Below are positions 7,529-13,215 of a stretch of 13,215 nucleotides of DNA, one piece after another. Below the pieces are notes generated by a model. It had not been told where the DNA came from and searched no databases. It saw only the letters and a list, made by a program, of their open reading frames with translations. Every line of letters starts with the position of its first letter. Position 1 is the stretch's first letter. Position numbers and translations under genes: made by a program. Source of the stretch: Zetaproteobacteria bacterium (GTDB lineage Bacteria > Pseudomonadota > Zetaproteobacteria > Mariprofundales > Mariprofundaceae); NCBI GenBank assembly GCA_021545595.1, contig JAJRVG010000185.1:1-13215 (forward strand), written 5' to 3'.

Positions 7529-8919
7529 TCCCTGAAATAGGCAGGATCAATCTGATACTGTTTCAGCAGCTTGCGCACTGTATTTCGATTCAACCCAAGC
7601 ATCTCGGAAGCTTTCAGCTGATTGCCATGGCATCTCTCCATCACCAGCACCAGCAGTGCGGGCTCTACCTGTTCCAGCAGATGCTTGTGCAGTCCTGTTG
7701 CCTGAGCGTAGCCAAGTTGATCCATATAGCCTTTGAGGGTTCTACGAACCGCATCACCAAGCCCCTCCTGCTCATCATTCGCATCCTGATGGCCGAGTGC
7801 CAGTGCAACATCTGAAAGGGTGATGCTGGCACCGGGTGTCAGTATCGCCAGCCTGCGCATCACATTCTTCAACTCGCGCACATTACCGTACCAGTCGTAA
7901 CGTTTGAGCAGCTCCAATGCATCATCAAGCAGAATCGGTACATGCATTTCCAGCTCTTCAGCCGCCTGTTTGAGCAGAAACTCAGCCAGTTCCGGAATAT
8001 CATCCCGCCGCTCGCGAAGCGGTGGAATATGAACCGGGATCACATTGAGGCGGTAATAGAGATCCTCGCGAAACTCCCCCTTACGGATCTTCATCTGCAG
8101 ATCCTGATGGGTGGCTGCCAGCAGGCGAACGTTAACCGAATGATCCCGACTGGAGCCAACCCGTTGAACGGCTCCTGTCTCCAGGACTCTCAACAGCTTG
8201 GCCTGCAGTGCTGCAGGCATATCTCCGATCTCATCAAGGAACAGAGTGCCGCCATCGGCCTGCTCAAAACGGCCGGATCGTGCCCTGTCCGCACCGGTAA
8301 ATGCTCCCTTCTCGTGGCCGAACAGCTCCGCCTCCAGAAGCTCGGCCGGAATCGCTGCCGTATTAATTGGAACAAACGCCTCACTCTTGCGGTGGCTTCG
8401 CTGGTGCAGCTCCTGTGCAACCAACTCCTTACCCGTTCCCGATTCACCCGTAATCATTACGGTCAGATCGGAGGCAGCCACACGGCCCAGTGTACGGAAC
8501 AGGTGCTGCATCGCCTGGCTTCGACCGATAATCACAGTGTCAGTTTTCACAGGCTTCGCTTTGACCGGCGTTGGCTTTTGTGGTGCTACCCGATTGGCAA
8601 GCTGGCGAACCTCGTTAAGATCAAACGGCTTGGGCAGGTACTCCATCGCACCACGACGATAAGCCTCGGCAGCATGACCAAACGTGGTCTCAGCCGTCAG
8701 CATCACGGTAGGCACATCAAACAGCCCCGACTCAAGCAGGCTCATGCCATTGCCATCCGGCAGGTAGACATCAAGGAAGAGAATATCAAACTGCTCTTTT
8801 GCCAGCGCTTCGGCTTGTGCAATTGATTCGGCCTGCACAACCTCAAACCCCTCCTCTCTGAGAACCCGCTCCAGAATCCAGCGAATTCCCTGGTCATCAT
8901 CAATAACGAGTGCTCTCAT
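7525..8919 (-). CDS. ntrC: NtrC-family sigma-54-dependent response regulator
   Basis: A 464-residue activator of sigma-54 promoters, probably the nitrogen regulator NR(I). The receiver domain (1-110) has the acidic triad Asp7-9, phospho-acceptor Asp50, Thr75 and Lys97. The AAA+ domain has Walker A GESGTGKE (158-165), the sigma-54 contact loop GAFTGA (205-210) and Walker B with Asp229-Glu230. The C-terminal Fis-type helix-turn-helix is GNQLKASEMLGLNRNTVRKLL (432-452). The length is close to E. coli NtrC (469). The ATG overlaps the ntrB stop as ATGA and has GGGGAGGAG close upstream, so the two are translationally coupled. The Pro/Lys-rich linker (112-126) between receiver and AAA+ is divergent. 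Assignment to NtrC rather than another NtrC-like regulator rests on the partner kinase and the dusB linkage. Confidence 0.88.
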   Translation of the reverse strand: MRALVIDDDQGIRWILERVLREEGFEVVQAESIAQAEALAKEQFDILFLDVYLPDGNGMSLLESGLFDVPTVMLTAETTFGHAAEAYRRGAMEYLPKPFDLNEVRQLANRVAPQKPTPVKAKPVKTDTVIIGRSQAMQHLFRTLGRVAASDLTVMITGESGTGKELVAQELHQRSHRKSEAFVPINTAAIPAELLEAELFGHEKGAFTGADRARSGRFEQADGGTLFLDEIGDMPAALQAKLLRVLETGAVQRVGSSRDHSVNVRLLAATHQDLQMKIRKGEFREDLYYRLNVIPVHIPPLRERRDDIPELAEFLLKQAAEELEMHVPILLDDALELLKRYDWYGNVRELKNVMRRLAILTPGASITLSDVALALGHQDANDEQEGLGDAVRRTLKGYMDQLGYAQATGLHKHLLEQVEPALLVLVMERCHGNQLKASEMLGLNRNTVRKLLKQYQIDPAYFRD

Positions 8920-9962
8920 ATTGTCTCCTCCCCGGAGTGTTTCAGCGGCAGGTGCAGCACAAATATGGTACGTCCCGCTTCACTGCTCAGTTTCACACGT
9001 CCGCCATGCTCCTGAATCACACGCTGCACAATAGCCAGACCGAGACCACTGCCCCGCTCCTTACCCGTCACAAAGGGCTGGAACAGATGATCCATGAGTG
9101 ATTTGGGAATCGGTGTACCATTACTGGTGATTTTAAGCTCAACCACCGCCCCCTGATGCCCCGGGAGTGCCACCATCGGTGCCATGCGGGTCTGCCAGTC
9201 AATCAATGTCGAGCCCGCCTCCAGAGCATTGCTCCATAGATTCTCAATCGCCTGTCTCAGCCGGGCTTCATGGGCAAGCAGCATGGGCAGGCTGGGGTCA
9301 TAAGCACGTTGTAGCTGCACACCTTCAGGTACCCTGCAGACATCATCGAGCAGAGCATGGATATTAACCGGTTCCATGGTGATGTCAGCTCTGGGCCCCA
9401 GCTGTAGAAACGTGTCAATGCGATCCCTGATACGATCCACTTCAGAGAGCATATGGACACTGATCTCAACGACATCCTTGTCACTGGCCTGCTCAGAGAG
9501 CCACTGGCCGGCACCACGCAGTGAGGCCAGAGGGTTCTTCACTTCATGTGCCATCTCCAGCGCAATACGGGCCACTGCCTCGGCCATCTCCTGACGTTTG
9601 GCCTGCTTCTCCACTTCGGCTCTGTTCCCTTCCGGCACCATCAGCACAACCGTGCCACGCTCATGGGGGCCCAGATGCAGGGAGTAGGGAGCATGGGTAA
9701 ACCGGCTACTGAACGCATCATCTGTCACAGTCTCGCCCTGTGAGACTCGCTCCAGCATGGCGTTTACTTCTGATGATGGCTCAAAAAAGTCGGAGAGATG
9801 CCGCCCCGCCAGCTTTCGGACTGAAGTTCCAAGCTGCTCCTCAGCCAGAATATTAGCATGGGTGATTTTACCCTCCCCGTCCAGCAGCAACATCGGCAAC
9901 GGCAGACTGGAGATCGCAATCTCCCTCTGATCGAACAACCGATTAAGCGGCAAGTGAAACAC
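8916..9962 (-). CDS. ntrB: Nitrogen regulation sensor histidine kinase NtrB
   Basis: A cytoplasmic kinase/phosphatase that controls NtrC. With the GTG at 9962 the product is 348 aa, almost the same as E. coli NtrB (349), and the phospho-accepting histidine in MAHEVKNPLASLRGA falls at residue 139, as in E. coli. An N-terminal PAS domain (about 15-105) is followed by the HisKA dimerisation domain and a HATPase domain with N box (NLWSNALEAG, about 241-250) and G2 box (GKERGSGLGLAIVQRV). There are no membrane helices. The G1 box reads TSNGTPIP, so the usual Asp is replaced by Ser. The start is uncertain: the frame stays open back to 10058 inside dusB, and a TTG at 9953 has a better-spaced GAGAG. 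I prefer 9962, which overlaps dusB by 20 bp. The end overlaps ntrC by ATGA. Confidence 0.85.
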   Translation of the reverse strand: MFHLPLNRLFDQREIAISSLPLPMLLLDGEGKITHANILAEEQLGTSVRKLAGRHLSDFFEPSSEVNAMLERVSQGETVTDDAFSSRFTHAPYSLHLGPHERGTVVLMVPEGNRAEVEKQAKRQEMAEAVARIALEMAHEVKNPLASLRGAGQWLSEQASDKDVVEISVHMLSEVDRIRDRIDTFLQLGPRADITMEPVNIHALLDDVCRVPEGVQLQRAYDPSLPMLLAHEARLRQAIENLWSNALEAGSTLIDWQTRMAPMVALPGHQGAVVELKITSNGTPIPKSLMDHLFQPFVTGKERGSGLGLAIVQRVIQEHGGRVKLSSEAGRTIFVLHLPLKHSGEETI

Positions 9963-10944
9963 TCTCTTTCGGACTGAGAAAATAGGATTCAGCCGCTTTG
10001 ATCTGCTCTTGCCAATCCTCGATATGCTGGAAATGGCCTCGGAACTCAGCTGAGCCACGCATCCCCTTGCTGTACCAGATCACATGCTTGCGAGCCAACC
10101 GGATAGCTGAATATTCACCATGATGCTCGGCAAGCAGCAGCATATGCTCTTTAACAATAGCCCAGCGCTCTTTGTCTGTCGGTCTGGATGGAGCCGGTTT
10201 ACCGGTAAGCGCCGCACTCACCTCACCCAGCACCCAGGGGTTCCCCTGCACTGCACGCCCGACCATAACCCCGTCACAGCCTGAGATGCGCACCATCTCC
10301 AGTGCACTTGCAGCATCCACGATGTCGCCATTACCAACCACAGGAATGGAGACGACAGACTTGGCACGGCCGATATCTTCCCAGTTGGCATGGCCATTAA
10401 ACATCTGCGCTCTTGTCCTGCCATGCACGGTTAGCATCTGCACACCGCTCTGCTCGGCAATCCGGGCGATATTCTCGACGTTTTTACTGCTCTCATCCCA
10501 TCCGGTTCGAACCTTCAGCGTTACGGGCAGATCAATACCTTTCACGACCGCCTCAAGAATTGAAGCCACCAGCCTCTCATCCCGTAGCATGGCGGAGCCT
10601 GCCACCTGCTTCACAATCTTCTTCACCGGACAGCCCATGTTGATATCGACAGAATCAGCACCATGCGCCTTGGCCCACTGCGCTGCTTCCACCATATATT
10701 TTGGGTCGGAGCCAGCAATCTGGATCGATACGGGGTGCTCGTCGGCATCGACAACGGCCATTCTCCGGGTACGTTCCCGCTTCTGTTCAATGGCACGGCT
10801 GGCAATCATCTCCGTCACCATCAATCCAACACCAAAGCGTTTGCATATTTTGCGGAACGGCAGATCCGTAATCCCCGCCATCGGCGCCAGCAGCAGTGGT
10901 GGATCAATGCGATGTTCGCCCAATCTAAAGTCTGTTAAACTCAT
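9943..10944 (-). CDS. dusB: tRNA-dihydrouridine synthase B
   Basis: A 333-residue FMN enzyme that reduces specific uridines in tRNA D-loops, in the cytoplasm. It has the FMN-binding start LLLAPMAGITDLPFRKIC, QIAGSDP (75-81) and the catalytic Cys105 in DINMGCPVKKIVKQVAGSAML. It also has LKVRTGW (143-149), HGRTR (174-178), NGDI (205-208) and VMVGRAVQGNPW (226-237), all as in DusB. I chose the ATG at 10944 because GAGGAG lies just upstream and the N-terminus fits the family. An in-frame ATG at 10998 adds 18 residues, lacks a ribosome site, and is less likely. It is the first gene of an overlapping dusB-ntrB-ntrC operon, the same order as nifR3-ntrB-ntrC in alphaproteobacteria; no fis gene follows, unlike in gammaproteobacteria. 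Confidence 0.95.
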   Translation of the reverse strand: MSLTDFRLGEHRIDPPLLLAPMAGITDLPFRKICKRFGVGLMVTEMIASRAIEQKRERTRRMAVVDADEHPVSIQIAGSDPKYMVEAAQWAKAHGADSVDINMGCPVKKIVKQVAGSAMLRDERLVASILEAVVKGIDLPVTLKVRTGWDESSKNVENIARIAEQSGVQMLTVHGRTRAQMFNGHANWEDIGRAKSVVSIPVVGNGDIVDAASALEMVRISGCDGVMVGRAVQGNPWVLGEVSAALTGKPAPSRPTDKERWAIVKEHMLLLAEHHGEYSAIRLARKHVIWYSKGMRGSAEFRGHFQHIEDWQEQIKAAESYFLSPKESVSLAA

Positions 10945-11040
10945 ATCTCCTCGTATCCTAAGGCTGCTTTGATTTGTGGTCACGGTCGCGTGCCCCATGA
11001 ATGGGTCACCAAACCATGCACGCCGGTGCCTGATTTATAA

Positions 11041-11070
11041 GCAAAGGTAAAACCATACTTTTGCCTTTGC
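11041..11070. repeat. 12-bp inverted repeat in the dusB/engB divergent region
   Basis: GCAAAGGTAAAA (11041-11052) and TTTTGCCTTTGC (11059-11070) are inverted copies with a single T/G mismatch (a wobble pair) around a 6-base spacer. There is no T run after it on either strand, so it is not a simple terminator. A TATAAA (minus strand, 11039-11034) abuts it, which would put the repeat across the -35 region of a dusB promoter; an operator role is inference. Confidence 0.6.
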
Positions 11071-11076
11071 GTTAAA

Positions 11077-11090
11077 GAATAAGCTTATTC
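11077..11090. repeat. Perfect 14-bp palindrome GAATAAGCTTATTC
   Basis: A perfect self-complementary 14-mer lies between two hairpin-capable repeats in the divergent promoter region of dusB and engB. It is AT-rich and spacer-free, like binding sites of several dimeric regulators. I cannot name a cognate protein. Confidence 0.5.
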
Positions 11091-11143
11091 GCTCCAATCA
11101 AATTGCCTAATAATTGGGCAACTGTACTGATTCATATTGATCA

Positions 11144-11161
11144 TGTCAGCTATGGCTGACA
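11144..11161. repeat. 7-bp stem with TATG loop just before engB
   Basis: TGTCAGC (11144-11150) pairs perfectly with GCTGACA (11155-11161) around TATG. It ends ten bases before the engB ATG, where a ribosome site would be expected and none is seen. In RNA it would form a hairpin at the edge of the initiation region. Upstream, TTGCC/GGCAA (11103-11107 and 11117-11121) forms a further short inverted repeat. Confidence 0.5.
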
Positions 11162-11171
11162 GCCTTGCCCA

Positions 11172-11828
11172 ATGGAATCAGCCCCCTCACCAACTGTCAG
11201 ATGGCCAAACACCCACTTTATTCAATCCGTTGCCGACACCCGCCTCTTCCCGGAAATCGCTATGCCGCAGGTTGCAGTAGCCGGTCACTCCAATGTAGGC
11301 AAGTCGAGTCTTCTTAACACACTGTTTGACCGCAAGGGGCTGGTAAAGGTTTCCAAAAAACCGGGCTGCACACGCCTGCTCAACCTGTTCGATCTGGATG
11401 AACAGATCCTGATTGTCGACCTGCCGGGCTACGGTTATGCCAGAGCTCCGAAAGCTGAGAAGCGGAAGTGGGCGCAGCTGATCGAGCTCTATCTGAAGAG
11501 CCCCTCCGTGGCCCAGATCGTTTTAGTTCTGCTTGATATTCGTCACGGCCCCAAAGACAGCGATATGCAACTGATCGAATGGCTTAACGAGTATGGTATT
11601 CGCTGGATTCCTGTTGCCACCAAAGCCGACAAACTGACCGGCAATAAACGTGCCGCACGCCTGAAAGAGATGTGTGACGCGATGGGCGGTCTGCTCAAAC
11701 CAATACCCACCTCATCCCACGATGGCCGCGGCATCAAAAAGCTGCGTGAACTGATTATCCAGGAGCTGCTGGTAAATACCCCGAGCAGAGTCTGGGAAGA
11801 GTTGGACGAAGGCCAAGCCCCTGATTAA
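11172..11828 (+). CDS. engB: Ribosome biogenesis GTPase EngB (YihA/YsxC)
   Basis: A 218-residue TRAFAC-class GTPase needed for assembly of the large ribosomal subunit. It has G1/P-loop GHSNVGKS (38-45), the G2 threonine in KKPGCTRLLN (Thr67), G3 DLPGYGYA (83-90), G4 TKAD (150-153) and a G5-like SSHDGRG (181-187). The N-terminal THFIQSVADTRLFPE matches the family. The start at 11172 fits in length and N-terminus but lacks a recognisable Shine-Dalgarno, and a perfect 7-bp hairpin lies just upstream. The G2 region commonly reads KTPGRTQ in relatives, so KKPGCTR is a mild deviation. It is divergent from dusB and is followed after one base by a PIN-domain gene. Confidence 0.95.
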   Translation: MESAPSPTVRWPNTHFIQSVADTRLFPEIAMPQVAVAGHSNVGKSSLLNTLFDRKGLVKVSKKPGCTRLLNLFDLDEQILIVDLPGYGYARAPKAEKRKWAQLIELYLKSPSVAQIVLVLLDIRHGPKDSDMQLIEWLNEYGIRWIPVATKADKLTGNKRAARLKEMCDAMGGLLKPIPTSSHDGRGIKKLRELIIQELLVNTPSRVWEELDEGQAPD

Positions 11829-11829
11829 A

Positions 11830-12324
11830 ATGAACAGACCGCCACCTCGCGCTAATTGCTTTGACGCCTCGGCCTTGCTCAAGGTATTCACACTTGAGTC
11901 TGGTAGTAACATCGTGCGCGACTACTTCAATAGCCGCTCGCCAACAAAGTACACAACTCCATTCTGTTTCTATGAAGCGTTGAACGCCCTCAAGGTCAAA
12001 TGGCTGTACCGCAACGAGATTACAAAAGCCGAGTACACAGAGGCCGCCTTTAGACTCGTCGCTTGGTTTAGCGCAAGCACGCGCCATGCCAAAGATATTG
12101 ATCTGCAGGATCCAGTTGTTTTTTCCAGAGTTCGCGAGTTGGCCGAGCGTCACTCACTCGATTTATCGGATGCATTCCAAATTCTCAGCGTCAAAGAGGG
12201 GTACTTTTCTCACCTCACCAATGACTCGCAAACCATTCTTGTAACAGCAGATAAGGCACTTGCAAAAGCAGCGCAGTTAGAGGGCATAAGGTCGTGGTAT
12301 TGTCTTGGCGAGCCTGAGCCGTGA
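11830..12324 (+). CDS. PIN-domain ribonuclease, VapC-like, no adjacent antitoxin
   Basis: A 164-residue single PIN domain. The four acidic residues of the metal site are all present: Asp12 in CFDASALLKVF, Glu49 in FCFYEALNAL, Asp114 in LDLSDAFQIL and Asp141 in ILVTADKALAKAA. An active Mg2+/Mn2+-dependent RNase is therefore expected. Proteins of this type are usually VapC toxins paired with a short DNA-binding antitoxin encoded just upstream. Here the preceding gene is engB, one base away, and the plus strand after it has no recognisable antitoxin. The length is slightly above a typical VapC (about 130-145). No good ribosome site precedes the ATG, so translation may depend on coupling to engB. 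It may be an orphan toxin, a solitary PIN nuclease with another role, or a toxin served by an antitoxin elsewhere. Confidence 0.85.
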   Translation: MNRPPPRANCFDASALLKVFTLESGSNIVRDYFNSRSPTKYTTPFCFYEALNALKVKWLYRNEITKAEYTEAAFRLVAWFSASTRHAKDIDLQDPVVFSRVRELAERHSLDLSDAFQILSVKEGYFSHLTNDSQTILVTADKALAKAAQLEGIRSWYCLGEPEP

Positions 12325-12435
12325 AGCGCCTTAACCTTGCATTCAAGAGGGTCGCCACCTGCATGCCGGCAATCAGCGACAGCAGAGATGCACCTGAGAT
12401 CAACGGCTTCTCACTCCCTGATATGAAAAACAGGC

Positions 12436-12660
12436 TTACTTAAATTTCTTCAGACGAGGATCATTAATAGCAAATACGGTTTCACCCGTAGCGAAAGCAA
12501 GCTTCAGATAGGGGACACACCCCCCGCACTCCACACCGGCGCCACTCTTCTTTTGAGCCTCTTCAAAGCTTCCATGCACCTTAAGCTGCTCAAAAGTTTT
12601 GTTGATACATTCACAACGGTTCACCAATGCCTCATCTGCGCTCAACCCTTCATCCTGCAT
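12436..12660 (-). CDS. BFD-like [2Fe-2S]-binding small protein
   Basis: A 74-residue protein with Cys16-x-Cys18 and Cys45-x2-Cys48 (RCEC ... ECGGC). This is the spacing of the bacterioferritin-associated-ferredoxin-like [2Fe-2S] domain, also found in NirB, NifU and related electron carriers. The segment between them (INKTFEQL ... FEEAQKKSGAGVECGGCVPYLK) follows the usual BFD helix-turn pattern. A short C-terminal tail ends in NDPRLKKFK. I start at the ATG at 12660 because GGGAG lies six bases upstream; the frame is open back to a TTG at 12690, which would add ten residues without a ribosome site. It overlaps the end of the upstream hydroxylase gene by 11 bases, so it is probably translated with it. 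No bacterioferritin gene is in view, so its partner is unknown. Confidence 0.83.
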   Translation of the reverse strand: MQDEGLSADEALVNRCECINKTFEQLKVHGSFEEAQKKSGAGVECGGCVPYLKLAFATGETVFAINDPRLKKFK

Positions 12661-13215
12661 CTGAATCTCCCTTTTCCGGCCCACGGCCAAATTTCATCAT
12701 CGGATACTGGCCCATATCACCATAAAACGGCAAGCGCAGCATCCAGATCAGCTGATGGGCTGGCTGGTCAAGAAACTGAGTCAAACCAATCGTCATGCCC
12801 TGGTGCCCTTTTTCAGGTTGAGCAATATAAGTCCCGAACAGGCGGTCCCAGATGGAGAGGTTAAAACCATAATTGCTGTTGGTTTCCTGTTTGATAATTG
12901 AGTGGTGCACCCGGTGCATATCGGGCGTTACAAAGAGTATGCGGATGATTGCATCAACGGCTTTTGGCAGACGGACATTGCTATGGTTGAACATCGCCAT
13001 GCCATTAAGTACCACTTCAAAGATCAGCACTGCCAGAGCAGGTGCGCCCAACAGCACAACAACGCCCATCTTAATCAGCATGGAGAAGATGATCTCAAGC
13101 GGATGGAAGCGAAGGCCTGTTGTCACATCAATATCACGATCTGAATGATGCACCATATGCAATCGCCACAAGAGTGGAACGGCATGCACCAGCACATGCT
13201 GGGCGTAGATCACCA
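12650..13215 (-). CDS. Fatty acid hydroxylase / sterol desaturase family protein (5' truncated by window)
   Basis: The C-terminal 187 residues of an integral-membrane di-iron enzyme of the fatty acid hydroxylase superfamily. The histidine clusters are visible in order: HVLVH (6-10), HMVHH (19-23), NHSN (76-79) and HRVHH (100-104). They are followed by the family signature NYGFNLSIWDRLFGTY (114-129). Hydrophobic segments lie between the clusters (about 41-70). Members hydroxylate or desaturate lipid substrates using O2 and an external electron donor; the substrate cannot be read here. The first visible residue is a valine (GTG at 13213), but the family continues upstream (DxxxYxxH region), so this is a truncated gene, not a start. 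It overlaps the [2Fe-2S] protein gene, a possible electron donor (inference). Confidence 0.9.
   Translation of the reverse strand, partial: VIYAQHVLVHAVPLLWRLHMVHHSDRDIDVTTGLRFHPLEIIFSMLIKMGVVVLLGAPALAVLIFEVVLNGMAMFNHSNVRLPKAVDAIIRILFVTPDMHRVHHSIIKQETNSNYGFNLSIWDRLFGTYIAQPEKGHQGMTIGLTQFLDQPAHQLIWMLRLPFYGDMGQYPMMKFGRGPEKGDSDAG

Noticed and set aside
7942..8826. 294-codon plus-strand frame opposite ntrC
   Set aside because: It is fully antisense to a well-conserved receiver/AAA+ protein, and its His/Gln/Arg/Leu-rich product has no recognisable domain; such long shadows are common opposite biased genes.
9963..10058. Extended N-terminus of NtrB starting inside dusB at 10058
   Set aside because: It adds 32 basic residues not seen in NtrB, requires a 116-bp overlap, and moves the phospho-histidine away from its usual position; the shorter form matches the family length.
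10172..10972. 266-codon plus-strand frame opposite dusB
   Set aside because: It is antisense to conserved DusB motifs, Ser/Thr/Ala-rich, and without a ribosome site.
11018..11032. GCAC-GCCG-GTGC inverted repeat (with a GGCAC...TGCA look on the minus strand) upstream of dusB, as an NtrC or sigma-54 site
   Set aside because: NtrC half-sites are normally separated by seven bases in the GCAC/GTGC core and here by four. The minus-strand match has GG and GC separated by nine, not ten, bases, so neither consensus is met.
12325..12435. Possible integron attC site after the PIN gene (CCTTAAC followed by a CATTCAAGAGGG stretch)
   Set aside because: No partner GTTRRRY core site and no paired inner boxes are visible, and there is no integrase or cassette array.

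Overview
This is an ordinary-looking chromosomal segment of a Gram-negative bacterium, very probably a member of the Pseudomonadota. It carries ubiA (ubiquinone side-chain attachment), hemC, an M3 oligopeptidase of the OpdA type, a dusB-ntrB-ntrC operon and engB. Two features argue against a typical enteric-type gammaproteobacterium. One is a PyrK subunit, which implies an NAD-linked class 1B dihydroorotate dehydrogenase. The other is the linkage of dusB to ntrBC rather than to fis, as in nifR3-ntrB-ntrC of alphaproteobacteria. A deep-branching lineage such as the Zetaproteobacteria would fit, but the sequence alone does not prove it.

Layout. 3-314 (+) is the 3' end of pyrK, convergent with and overlapping a small four-helix membrane protein (291-791, -). 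Divergent from that is a tight ubiA-hemC pair (877-2688, +). The gap 2689-3101 is not empty: it holds a perfect CRP-type palindrome, a -10 element, a strong ribosome site, a 40-codon ORF and an intrinsic terminator, together a complete small transcription unit. Next come an oligopeptidase A gene (3102-5156, +) and, convergent to it, a 7TMR-DISM/GGDEF diguanylate cyclase (5443-7311, -). Divergent from the cyclase is a second small ORF (7367-7528, +, 53 aa) with a near-ideal Shine-Dalgarno. The block 7525-10944 (-) is the overlapping dusB-ntrB-ntrC operon. A 227-bp divergent region rich in inverted repeats separates dusB from engB (11172-11828, +). engB is followed after one base by an orphan PIN-domain nuclease (11830-12324, +). 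At the right edge, on the minus strand, a fatty-acid-hydroxylase/sterol-desaturase-family membrane enzyme (truncated by the window) overlaps a 74-aa BFD-like [2Fe-2S] protein.

How the parts work together. Most genes are housekeeping: pyrimidine, ubiquinone and tetrapyrrole synthesis, peptide turnover, tRNA dihydrouridylation and ribosome assembly. Regulation is represented by the nitrogen two-component pair and the c-di-GMP enzyme. I see no insertion sequence, phage gene, CRISPR array, tRNA or rRNA. The least explained parts are the two small ORFs, especially the apparently CRP-controlled one, then the orphan PIN protein, the palindrome cluster, and the desaturase/[2Fe-2S] pair.
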